From UBA685 sp049890215 (lineage in GTDB: Bacteria; Pseudomonadota; Alphaproteobacteria; Puniceispirillales; Puniceispirillaceae): 64,000 nt of DNA. The notes beneath the pieces are model-generated. The model searched no databases, had not been told where the DNA came from, and was given only the letters and a program-made list of their open reading frames with translations. This document shows, piece after piece, positions 51,990-59,958 of this stretch. Made by a program: the position numbers and the translations under genes. The stretch covers positions 1 to 64,000 of the forward strand of contig JBMHBX010000049.1 in the NCBI GenBank assembly GCA_049890215.1. The letters are read 5' to 3'. Position 1 is the first letter of the stretch, and each line of letters starts with the position of its first letter.

Positions 51990-52292
51990 TTAAGACTTTT
52001 TCGCTGCTTTTTTCTTGGCTGCGGCTTTCTTAGCAGATGTTTTTTTCGCTGCTTTTTTCTTGGCCGCTGTTTTTTTCGCTGCTTTTTTGGCAGCTTTTTT
52101 CTTTGGTGCCGGCGCAGCTATTTCTTCTATAGCGGCTTCCTCTTCAGACTCGTCTTTTTTGACGTTATCTTTGAAGCTCTTCAGCCCTTTACCAAAATCA
52201 CCCATCAAACCAGAAATTTTACCGGGGCGTGCGAATAAAATCAGCACAACAGCCAAGATTACTAGCCACTGCCAAATACTTGTGAGTCCCAT
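51990..52292 (-). CDS. tatA: Sec-independent protein translocase TatA with Lys/Ala repeat tail
   Basis: About 100 residues: a membrane helix in GLTSIWQWLVILAVVLILF, the FGKGLKSFKDNVKK amphipathic helix, a short acidic segment (DESEEEAAIEEIAAP), then about 40 residues of repeated Lys/Ala blocks (AAKKAAKKTAAKKKAAKK). TatA forms the pore-like assembly. Two ATG codons open the gene; the second is better spaced from AGAGG. The tail parallels that of TatB, 100 bp downstream. Confidence 0.9.
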   Translation of the reverse strand: MGLTSIWQWLVILAVVLILFARPGKISGLMGDFGKGLKSFKDNVKKDESEEEAAIEEIAAPAPKKKAAKKAAKKTAAKKKAAKKTSAKKAAAKKKAAKKS

Positions 52293-52420
52293 CATGTACC
52301 TCTTTGGTTATCTTTACTATTTTTCAAACTACCGCCACTATAGACGCCAAGCTGACAAGGGGCAATAACTGAAAAAAATCATTATGTGATCTTGTGACTC
52401 TTGCTTTGACAAACTCCCCC

Positions 52421-53476
52421 CTATTTTGCCGCGTTAAACACAAAAATATCATTGGGGGACGCTGCCAGAAAGACCTCTCTGCCAATTTCAAAAAAATTGA
52501 GCCCGGGAATCTTGGCATGGAAATGATGGCCAGTATCATCATCAGTATCAGACAAATGCACCAATGTATTACTGCCAAGCAAATGTGTTTCCATGATTTT
52601 GAACGCCACTGGCGAGGCATCTTTCTGCTTTTGGTCATAAACACGCAGATTTTCGTTCCGTATAACCACCTCAACTTCGGTGCCATCATCAAAAGAAGGC
52701 GCATCAATCGCGCCCAGAACAGTCTCAATTCTACCGTTTTTCACGATGGCTGAAAATTGATTTGCCTCACCAAAAAAAGTCGCAACAAATGAAGATTGAG
52801 GTGATCTGTAAACCTCAAGAGGTGTACCAATTTGCGCCACTTTGCCATGAGATAAGACAACAATTTTATCAGACATAAACATCGCTTCTTCGGCATCATG
52901 TGTGACCATGATGGCAGCGATGTTTTTTTCACGCAAAACATGCAAAAGCTTATCACGAATGCGTTCACGCAATCTTGTGTCCAAACCAGAAAAAGGCTCA
53001 TCAAGAAGCACAAGCGGTGGTTCGGGACAAATCGCACGCGCCAAAGCAACACGTTGTTGCTGTCCGCCTGATAATTCATAAGGATAATGATTGGCAAATT
53101 GCGCAATATCAAAATCAGTCATCATCTGTTGCGCTGCTGCCAGATTGTCACGTTTTTTGCCACTTAATCCATAGCAGACATTATCAAGAACGGTTAAATG
53201 CGGAAATAAGGCATAATTCTGAAACACCAAACCAACACCACGTTCAGATGGGTCAAGTGCATTTTTAGATGAAGAAATCACTTTATCATCTTGTTTAATA
53301 TACCCATTTTGTGGTTTTTCTAGTCCTGCTGCCAATCGCAATAAGGTTGATTTACCACAACCGCTTGGGCCAAGCAGACAGACCACCTCTCCTTTGCCAA
53401 TGTTAAAAGAGACATCTTTTACTGATGGCATATCGCTGTAAAAATGACTGATATTTTCAAAGGAAATATGACGCAT
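52421..53476 (-). CDS. ABC transporter ATP-binding protein, iron(III)-type (FbpC-like)
   Basis: The 351-residue ATPase has Walker A LLGPSGCGKSTLLR, signature LSGGQQQRVALARAI, Walker B LVLLDEPFSGLD, switch His in MVTHDAEEAMF, and a C-terminal regulatory domain of the TOBE type (about 240-350) as in FbpC/PotA/CysA importers. No permease or binding-protein gene is adjacent, so it is an orphan whose partner genes must lie elsewhere. Its stop is 125 bp upstream of the tatA start and its own start overlaps the scpB stop by one base, which places it inside the scp-tat cluster. Iron(III), sulfate, spermidine or another substrate cannot be told apart. Confidence 0.82.
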   Translation of the reverse strand: MRHISFENISHFYSDMPSVKDVSFNIGKGEVVCLLGPSGCGKSTLLRLAAGLEKPQNGYIKQDDKVISSSKNALDPSERGVGLVFQNYALFPHLTVLDNVCYGLSGKKRDNLAAAQQMMTDFDIAQFANHYPYELSGGQQQRVALARAICPEPPLVLLDEPFSGLDTRLRERIRDKLLHVLREKNIAAIMVTHDAEEAMFMSDKIVVLSHGKVAQIGTPLEVYRSPQSSFVATFFGEANQFSAIVKNGRIETVLGAIDAPSFDDGTEVEVVIRNENLRVYDQKQKDASPVAFKIMETHLLGSNTLVHLSDTDDDTGHHFHAKIPGLNFFEIGREVFLAASPNDIFVFNAAK

Positions 53477-54147
53477 TATGACTCTTCAGCAAATTCAGTT
53501 TCATCAAAGGCAGATTCAAGCAAATCTTCATCAGACCCGATTGGTTCATCTTCTGTAAGTTCATCTCCCTCACCAAGGCCACCAAGCACAATACCTTTGC
53601 GCAGCAAGCCTGCTGATTTGAGTTCATCCATACCTGGCAGGGCGTCTAGCGCTTCCAGACCAAAATGATCAAGAAATGCAGGCGCAGTTCCCCATGTTAA
53701 AGGACGTCCCGGCGTGCGCCGTCTTCCTTTTGGTTTGATCCAGCCAATCTCAAGCAAAATATCCATAGTCCCTTTTGACAGGCTTATGCCCCTGATTTCT
53801 TCAATTTCCGCTCTGGTCACAGGCTGATGATAGGCAATGATGGCAAGCACTTCCAGAGCTGCCCGCGATAAGGGGCGTTCTACTTGTTTTTCAGCGCTTA
53901 GCGCTTCTGCTATCTCTGGCCTTGTGCGAAAGGCAAAAGCATCATCACGTTTTACAAGCTCAACCCCTGAAAAGGCGCCATAACGCTCAGAGATAATGGA
54001 GATCACAGGCGCCAATTCCTCTTCATCTGAGAGGTGGATTAGCAAATCACGTGCTTTCACAGGAGCTGCGCTTGCGAATATCACAGCTTCGATTACTTTT
54101 GATTTAAGCAAAAGCGCCTCAGATACAGATGGTTGCTCATCAGTCAT
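53476..54147 (-). CDS. scpB: segregation and condensation protein B
   Basis: ScpB binds ScpA and SMC in the condensin complex that organises the chromosome. The 223-residue protein has two winged-helix domains, with AVIFASAAPVKARDLLIHL in the first and RAALEVLAIIAYHQPVTRAEIEEIRGISLS in the second. The C terminus is an acidic, Glu/Ser/Asp-rich tail. It follows scpA directly, with its start adjacent to the scpA stop. Confidence 0.93.
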   Translation of the reverse strand: MTDEQPSVSEALLLKSKVIEAVIFASAAPVKARDLLIHLSDEEELAPVISIISERYGAFSGVELVKRDDAFAFRTRPEIAEALSAEKQVERPLSRAALEVLAIIAYHQPVTRAEIEEIRGISLSKGTMDILLEIGWIKPKGRRRTPGRPLTWGTAPAFLDHFGLEALDALPGMDELKSAGLLRKGIVLGGLGEGDELTEDEPIGSDEDLLESAFDETEFAEES

Positions 54148-54936
54148 CTATGATAATTCCTTCATACGCAGATAAAGCGGGCCATAATGAGATTGCTGTC
54201 GCAAATTTACAACCCCCTCTTTAGCAAGTTCAAGTGACGCCACAAAATGTGACGCAATGGCTGACCGCCTATCAAGAGGCTGTTTCAGGTTTGGTGGCAA
54301 AAATTGCTCAAGCACAGTCCAACCTGGTGATGTTTTGATCAAGTGGCGAAGACGTCCGGAGGCTTCCTGAACTGAATAAAGGCGTGTTGCAGCAATGGTA
54401 AGCGTTTGTGCCTCTTCCACAGAGCGCATATCTCCATAAACTGCCAAAAGGTCATATAAGGTCGCTGTCCATAAAGGGCGCTCTGTTTTTGAAAAATATT
54501 CCGGCATGCCCCGGCTAAATCTGGCTCTGCCAAGTCGCGGCAATGATGATAAGCGTTTGGCAGCTGATTGCATTGCCTCAAGACGAACAAGCTGATAGCG
54601 CAAGGCATCAGTCATATCTATGACTTCTTCATCATCTTGCGCCTCTATTTCAGGCAATAGCAATCGTGATTTCAAATAGGCAAGCCAGGCTGCCATCACA
54701 AGATAATCAGCGGCCACTTCCAAATTCAAATCGCGCGCGGTGGATATATATTGCAGATACTGCTCTGCCAGTGGCAAAATAGAAATTTTTGCCAAATCCA
54801 CTTTTTGTTCGCGTGCCAAAGATAACAACAGATCTATGGGGCCTTCAAACCCCTCAAGATTGACAAATAACCCTAATTGTCTGTTATCTGCCTCCTGAGA
54901 CGCACCATTTGGATTTGTGTCGGTAAAATCAGACAT
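54148..54936 (-). CDS. scpA: segregation and condensation protein A
   Basis: The kleisin subunit of SMC-ScpAB. The 262-residue protein has the N-terminal GLFVNLEGFEGPIDLLLSLAREQKVDLAKISILPLAEQYLQY (cited in parts), the SMC-neck binding helix, DYLVMAAWLAYLKSRLLLP, and a C-terminal winged helix with FVASLELAKEGVVNLRQ. In most alphaproteobacteria nagZ lies just upstream; here the SPOR protein gene is directly upstream, four bases away. Confidence 0.93.
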   Translation of the reverse strand: MSDFTDTNPNGASQEADNRQLGLFVNLEGFEGPIDLLLSLAREQKVDLAKISILPLAEQYLQYISTARDLNLEVAADYLVMAAWLAYLKSRLLLPEIEAQDDEEVIDMTDALRYQLVRLEAMQSAAKRLSSLPRLGRARFSRGMPEYFSKTERPLWTATLYDLLAVYGDMRSVEEAQTLTIAATRLYSVQEASGRLRHLIKTSPGWTVLEQFLPPNLKQPLDRRSAIASHFVASLELAKEGVVNLRQQSHYGPLYLRMKELS

Positions 54937-54940
54937 TCGG

Positions 54941-55696
54941 TTATTGCACCGCTACCTTTCGGAAAATACAGTCCTGTCCAGCACGCTTGAGCGCATCACA
55001 AAGCCCTCTTGCATCTTCGGTTGGCAAAGGTTCAGTTGTCACACGCCAAAAGATCCCTGAGCTGCCTGTATCAGCCTGCATGATACCAAGGCTTAAGCCT
55101 TGCAACCTGTCTTTGTGTTTTTCTGTAAGAAGCGCAGCGACTTCTTGTGCTTTTTCCTGATCTCTGAACGCGGCTAATTGCACCATCATGGATGGCCCCT
55201 TTGCGACCGGATTTTCGATGATCAGAGGTTTCAACGGCCGTTTTGTTGGCTTGGTAGCGTCTTCTTCTGTTTGCGCCTCTTGTGAATCAGCCTTATCTGC
55301 CTGCTCTTGGTCTTGGGCCTGATCTTGGTCTTGAGCCTGCTCTTGCGTCTTTGGTGCCTCATCTTGTTCAGGTGACGGGTCTATTTTAACCTCTGGCATT
55401 TCAGGTGATTGCGGCGCGAGTGATATGACTTCAACGTCATCTTTATTTTGCTGTAATTCATCAAGCATTGTCATGACAGTAGATTTTGCGCCCGCATCTG
55501 TATCATCAGGCTCTTCGGCAGGTTTTTCTTTGAAACTGCCACCATCTGATTTCAGGACCACGACATTTACAGGCGCGTTATTTGACATCATCTGCATGAC
55601 CGCAGCACCCCCGATAACGACACCAGCAACAATGATGATCGCTGCGATAATCGCAATGGGGGAAAAGCGTCTTTGTGTCTCATCACCTTCACGCAT
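54941..55696 (-). CDS. membrane-anchored SPOR domain protein
   Basis: The 251-residue protein has a cytoplasmic start, one membrane helix (SPIAIIAAIIIVAGVVIGGAAV near 12-33), a long acidic Gln/Asp/Glu-rich linker (about 90-150, with QDQDQAQDQEQADKA) and a C-terminal SPOR domain beginning MVQLAAFRDQEKAQEVAALL. SPOR binds denuded glycan strands at the division site, so it is likely a septal envelope protein. It lies between argS and scpA, the usual position. Confidence 0.88.
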   Translation of the reverse strand: MREGDETQRRFSPIAIIAAIIIVAGVVIGGAAVMQMMSNNAPVNVVVLKSDGGSFKEKPAEEPDDTDAGAKSTVMTMLDELQQNKDDVEVISLAPQSPEMPEVKIDPSPEQDEAPKTQEQAQDQDQAQDQEQADKADSQEAQTEEDATKPTKRPLKPLIIENPVAKGPSMMVQLAAFRDQEKAQEVAALLTEKHKDRLQGLSLGIMQADTGSSGIFWRVTTEPLPTEDARGLCDALKRAGQDCIFRKVAVQ

Positions 55697-55701
55697 CTTA
55701 C

Positions 55702-57426
55702 CTACATCTCCTCTGCGGCATTAATCGAGAGCAATTTCAGACCTGATCTAATCACGACTGAGACACAATTGACAAGATACAGACGCGCTTTTGTGACATC
55801 AGGGTTGTTATTTTGAATGAATTTCAGGTCAGGATTATCACGCCCGCCATTCCACAGACCATGAAATGAGGCCGCCAAATCCATTAAATAAAAGGCTATT
55901 CGATGAGGTTCATGCATTTTTGCCGCTGCTTCAACCAAATTAGGCCAACTTATCAGCTGTTTGATCAGGCGTATTTCAAGATCATCATTTAAGCAGGATA
56001 AATCAGCATCCGCAAATTCATCAAATGCGCCATCTTGGCGAAAGACTGAACGTGCTCTGGCATGGGCATATTGCACATAAAATACAGGATTTTCACGGCT
56101 CTTTTCACGCAATTTTGCATAATCAAATTCAAGTGACTGATCATTACGCCTTGTCAGCATGATAAAACGCATCACATCTGCACCGACCGCATCCATTACA
56201 TCAGACAAGGTGACAAAAGTGCCTGCTCTTTTTGACATTTTCACAGGCACACCATTATCAAGCAATGTGACTAGCTGGCATAATTTGACATCAAGCTGGT
56301 TATCCTGACCAGAGATTGCTTTGACAGCCGCTTTCATACGTTTAACATACCCACCATGGTCGGCGCCCCATACGTCAATCATCGTGCCATTTGTGCGTTG
56401 CCACTTATCATAATGATAGGCAATGTCTGAGGCAAAATACGTCCAGCTGCCATCAGATTTCTGTAATGGCCTGTCCGTATCATCACCAAAATCTGTCGCT
56501 TTGAATAAAAGCTGTTCGCGTTCCTCCCAATCATCCGGCAACTGGCCTTTTGGCGGCTCTAATATCCCGCGATAAACCAAGGATTGGTTTGATAATTGAG
56601 TAAGAGCATCATCAACCTTGCCAGTGGTGGTTAGCGCTCTTTCTGAGCTGTAAAGATCCATCTTCACGCCAAGGCGGACCAAATCAGATTTGATACCTTC
56701 CATAATTTGCGCAATCGCAAAATCACGAATCTCAGGCAAATATGCTTCTTCGGGCAATGATAAGAACTTATCACCAAACGTATCTTTCAGCGCCTGTCCG
56801 ACCTCTTTTAGATAATCTCCGGGATAGTAGCCTGAGGGAATTTCAATCTCCTGACCATAGGCTTCTAAATAGCGCAGATAAGATGATCTGGCCAGAACAT
56901 CAACCTGGGCACCGGCATCATTAATGTAATATTCGCGGGTGACCTCAAACCCTGTAAATTCAAGCAAGTGAGACAGGCTGTCACCAAAAATCGCCCCTCT
57001 GGCATGAGCGGCATGAAGGGGACCGGTAGGATTGGCAGAGACAAATTCAACATTCACCTTTTTGCCTGCGCCAAGAGATGAACGGCCGTAATCATCACCT
57101 TGTTCATGAATATCAACAAGCTGTTTTTGCCAGATACCAGATGTCAAATTCATGTTAATGAAACCAGGGCCGGCGATATCAATCTTATCTATGAACGGAT
57201 AAGTCATAAGCCTGTCTGCATATATCTGGGCAAGATCTCGCGGTTTCATCCCCACTTGTTTTGCCGTCACCATAGCAACATTAGATGATAAGTCGCCATG
57301 AGACAGATCACGGGGTAATTCCACTACCACTTTGGACATATCACAAGGCGCAGAAAACACGCCCTCTTCTAGCAAGATGTCCTGTATGTCTGTGATGGCG
57401 GCAAAAGTTTGTGCAAAAATATTCAT
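55702..57426 (-). CDS. argS: arginyl-tRNA synthetase
   Basis: The 574-residue class I synthetase shows the HIGH-type region in FVSANPTGPLHAAHARGAIFG (HAAH, a known ArgRS variant), the KMSKR element in VPVKMSKRAGTFV, and YVQYAHARARSVF in the C-terminal anticodon-binding domain. Length is normal. It starts three bases after dgt and ends five bases before the SPOR gene. Confidence 0.95.
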   Translation of the reverse strand: MNIFAQTFAAITDIQDILLEEGVFSAPCDMSKVVVELPRDLSHGDLSSNVAMVTAKQVGMKPRDLAQIYADRLMTYPFIDKIDIAGPGFINMNLTSGIWQKQLVDIHEQGDDYGRSSLGAGKKVNVEFVSANPTGPLHAAHARGAIFGDSLSHLLEFTGFEVTREYYINDAGAQVDVLARSSYLRYLEAYGQEIEIPSGYYPGDYLKEVGQALKDTFGDKFLSLPEEAYLPEIRDFAIAQIMEGIKSDLVRLGVKMDLYSSERALTTTGKVDDALTQLSNQSLVYRGILEPPKGQLPDDWEEREQLLFKATDFGDDTDRPLQKSDGSWTYFASDIAYHYDKWQRTNGTMIDVWGADHGGYVKRMKAAVKAISGQDNQLDVKLCQLVTLLDNGVPVKMSKRAGTFVTLSDVMDAVGADVMRFIMLTRRNDQSLEFDYAKLREKSRENPVFYVQYAHARARSVFRQDGAFDEFADADLSCLNDDLEIRLIKQLISWPNLVEAAAKMHEPHRIAFYLMDLAASFHGLWNGGRDNPDLKFIQNNNPDVTKARLYLVNCVSVVIRSGLKLLSINAAEEM

Positions 57427-57428
57427 AG

Positions 57429-58601
57429 CTATGACAGTATCGGGCCCATTTCAAAAATTCGTTCATATTCTAATAGCGCATAGCGGTCTGTCATACTAGC
57501 CACATAGTCACCAATTATGCGTGCATTATGACTTTCATCATCTGATAATTTGGCCTGCCAGTCATGTGGCAACAAATTTGGCTCACTCATGAAAATGTCA
57601 AAAAGCTGCTTTATCACGCGCCTTGCTTTGGAAGTCATACGATTGACCTTGTAATGCCGCCACATATGCTGAAACAGATATGATTTCAAATGCTTCAAAT
57701 CTTTTTCAGCCTGAGCGCTAAATTGCACCAAAGGCACGCCGCAATGACGGGCGTCTTCTGAGGTTTTTATGCCAGAGGAATCTATCATGATGGATGATTG
57801 CGCCAATAAATCTTCAACAAAATGAGAAATCAGCTGGCGTGTTAACTCATGACTAAGGCGGCTTAACGCCAAGTCAGGCCAGTGAGAGGCAATATCATGC
57901 AAAATGGGCCCAACAACCGGCAAATCATCCAATTCTTGTAAGGTCAGTAATGTTGAGCGCAACCCGTCATCAAAATCGTGAGACAAATAAGCAATATCAT
58001 CTGATAAATTGGCAATCTGCGCTTCGATAGAGGCATAAGAGGATAATTGCAATTGAACTGCCTCATCAAGCGCTTTGATCGTAGGGCGAACACGGCCCTT
58101 TATTGGCCCATTATGTTTGGCAATGCCTTCCAAGGTCTCCCATGTTAAATTTAACCCGTTAAAAGAGGCATAACGCTCTTCCAGAAGCGTTAAAACACGG
58201 ATTGACTGCTCATTATGATCAAATCCGCCATAGGCAGACATCACCTCATTTAACGCATCTTCGCCTGCGTGACCAAAAGGCGTGTGACCTAAATCATGCG
58301 CAAGAGCTATCGCTTCTGCTAAATCTTCATTGACACGCAAGGCACGCGCACAAGAACGCGCTATCTGGGCGACCTCAAGAGAATGTGTTAAGCGGGTGCG
58401 AAAATAATCACCTTCGTGATAGATGAATACCTGGGTTTTATGTTTCAGGCGCCTGAATGCGGCGCTGTGGATGATACGGTCTCTGTCACGTTGAAAATCA
58501 GAGCGCGTTGACAGTCCGGCAGGCTCTGCTATCTGGCGCCCTTTTGACTGGCTAGACAGGCTTGCCATAGGGGCAAGAAATAAGGCTTCATCCTGGAACA
58601 T
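57429..58601 (-). CDS. dgt: deoxyguanosinetriphosphate triphosphohydrolase-like protein
   Basis: The 390-residue HD-domain protein hydrolyses dNTPs to nucleosides and triphosphate. The metal-binding His and Asp are in RTRLTHSLEVAQIARSCA and IALAHDLGHTPFGHAGE; the DRDRIIHSAAFRRLKHKTQVF region is typical of the family. It is the first gene of the reverse-strand cluster, divergent from erpA. Confidence 0.92.
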   Translation of the reverse strand: MFQDEALFLAPMASLSSQSKGRQIAEPAGLSTRSDFQRDRDRIIHSAAFRRLKHKTQVFIYHEGDYFRTRLTHSLEVAQIARSCARALRVNEDLAEAIALAHDLGHTPFGHAGEDALNEVMSAYGGFDHNEQSIRVLTLLEERYASFNGLNLTWETLEGIAKHNGPIKGRVRPTIKALDEAVQLQLSSYASIEAQIANLSDDIAYLSHDFDDGLRSTLLTLQELDDLPVVGPILHDIASHWPDLALSRLSHELTRQLISHFVEDLLAQSSIMIDSSGIKTSEDARHCGVPLVQFSAQAEKDLKHLKSYLFQHMWRHYKVNRMTSKARRVIKQLFDIFMSEPNLLPHDWQAKLSDDESHNARIIGDYVASMTDRYALLEYERIFEMGPILS

Positions 58602-58750
58602 GTGAACTATCCTGTTCGGCTGATTACCATAGCGAGCTACAGGGTAAACCAGTAGTTAAAAAGGGGCAAGCAAACAAGCGCAGCAATCTTGATTTCCAGA
58701 ATAAAAACAGCCATATTATGGATATGAATCCGACCATGTGAGGGGTAAGC

Positions 58751-59080
58751 GTGGACATATCCAATTTCACCATCACCAAAGCCGCTGCAGAGCGTATTGC
58801 TATGCTTCAAAAACTTGAAGACGCCCCGTTTTTTCGCGTGAGTGTTGATGGTGGCGGCTGTTCAGGCTTTCAGTATAAATTTGATTTTGATACGCAATGC
58901 CATGGTGAGGATCTCAGCTTTGAGGCGCATGGTGTGACGGTATTGGTTGATGATATGTCTATCGGCTTTCTGCAAGGCGCAGAACTTGATTATGTCGAAG
59001 AATTAATCGGATCATATTTCAAAGTGGAAAACCCCAATGCCACCGCCTCATGCGGTTGTGGTACTTCTTTTTCAATCTAA
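58751..59080 (+). CDS. erpA: iron-sulfur cluster insertion protein (A-type carrier, ErpA/IscA family)
   Basis: The 109-residue A-type carrier has the three cysteines that bind the cluster: one in GGGCSGFQYKF and two in the C-terminal CGCGTSFS. It delivers [2Fe-2S] or [4Fe-4S] clusters to apoproteins; ilvD in this window is a likely client. The start is a GTG at 58751. xth follows 20 bp later on the same strand, as in many alphaproteobacteria. Confidence 0.93.
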   Translation: MDISNFTITKAAAERIAMLQKLEDAPFFRVSVDGGGCSGFQYKFDFDTQCHGEDLSFEAHGVTVLVDDMSIGFLQGAELDYVEELIGSYFKVENPNATASCGCGTSFSI

Positions 59081-59099
59081 GACAAACAGGCGATACTTC

Positions 59100-59879
59100 A
59101 TGCGCATTGCAACCTGGAACGTCAATTCTGTCAAAGCGCGTTTAGCGCATGTGATTGAATACTGCAAAGCAGGTCATACAGATATTCTTCTTTTGCAAGA
59201 ATTGAAAATGACAGACGAGAATTTCCCCTATGAGGCCTTTGCCGATATCGGCTGGCAAGTGGCTGTTCACGGCCAGAAAACCTATAATGGCGTGGCGATT
59301 TTATCTCCTCATCCGATTGAACAGGTGGAAAGACGCCTTGCCGGTGATGATGAAGATGAACAAGCACGCTTTATACAGGCCAAAATCATGGGATTGCATG
59401 TGGCCTCTCTTTATTTACCAAATGGCAATCCGTGCCCGGGGCCAAAATTTGATTATAAATTAAAGTGGATGGACAGGCTGCATGAGGTGGCCTCTGATTT
59501 GCTTGCCTCAGAACGGCCGGTGATATTAGGTGGTGACTATAATATCATACCGCAAGCTATTGATTGTTATGATGAAAATGCATGGCAAGGTGATGCGCTA
59601 TATCATGAGGAGAGCCGGTCTCGCTTTTTCAAATTACTGCACCTTGGCTATACAGATGCTTTTCGGTCTATTCATCCAAATGGCCCTCATTTTAGCTTCT
59701 GGGATTATCAGGCAGGTGCATGGCAGAAAAATAACGGGATTCGAATTGATCATCTGCTGTTATCACCTGAGGCTGCGAACAGATTATCAGGCGCCGGTAT
59801 TGATAAAGGGCCAAGAGGTCTTGAGCGCGCCTCTGATCATACGCCTGTTTGGTGTGAGTTGACTATGTCATCACAATAA
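59100..59879 (+). CDS. xth: exodeoxyribonuclease III
   Basis: XthA removes 3' blocks and cuts at abasic sites in base-excision repair. From the ATG at 59100 it is 259 residues with RIATWNVNSVKARL, LLQELKMTD with the metal Glu, VILGGDYNIIPQAIDCYD, GIRIDHLLLSP and the C-terminal ERASDHTPVW with the catalytic His. A longer in-frame start would overlap erpA and is rejected. A strong terminator follows. Confidence 0.94.
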   Translation: MRIATWNVNSVKARLAHVIEYCKAGHTDILLLQELKMTDENFPYEAFADIGWQVAVHGQKTYNGVAILSPHPIEQVERRLAGDDEDEQARFIQAKIMGLHVASLYLPNGNPCPGPKFDYKLKWMDRLHEVASDLLASERPVILGGDYNIIPQAIDCYDENAWQGDALYHEESRSRFFKLLHLGYTDAFRSIHPNGPHFSFWDYQAGAWQKNNGIRIDHLLLSPEAANRLSGAGIDKGPRGLERASDHTPVWCELTMSSQ

Positions 59880-59899
59880 ACATATGACAGTCATAAAAA

Positions 59900-59925
59900 A
59901 GGAAGGCATTTGCCTTCCTTTTTTT
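59900..59925. terminator. bidirectional terminator between xth and ilvD
   Basis: AGGAAGGCA and TGCCTTCCT form a nine-base perfect helix flanked by A and T runs, so it can end xth on the + strand and ilvD on the - strand. Confidence 0.88.
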
Positions 59926-59958
59926 CGTTAACTTGTCTTTATCTGACTTTAGAGACGA

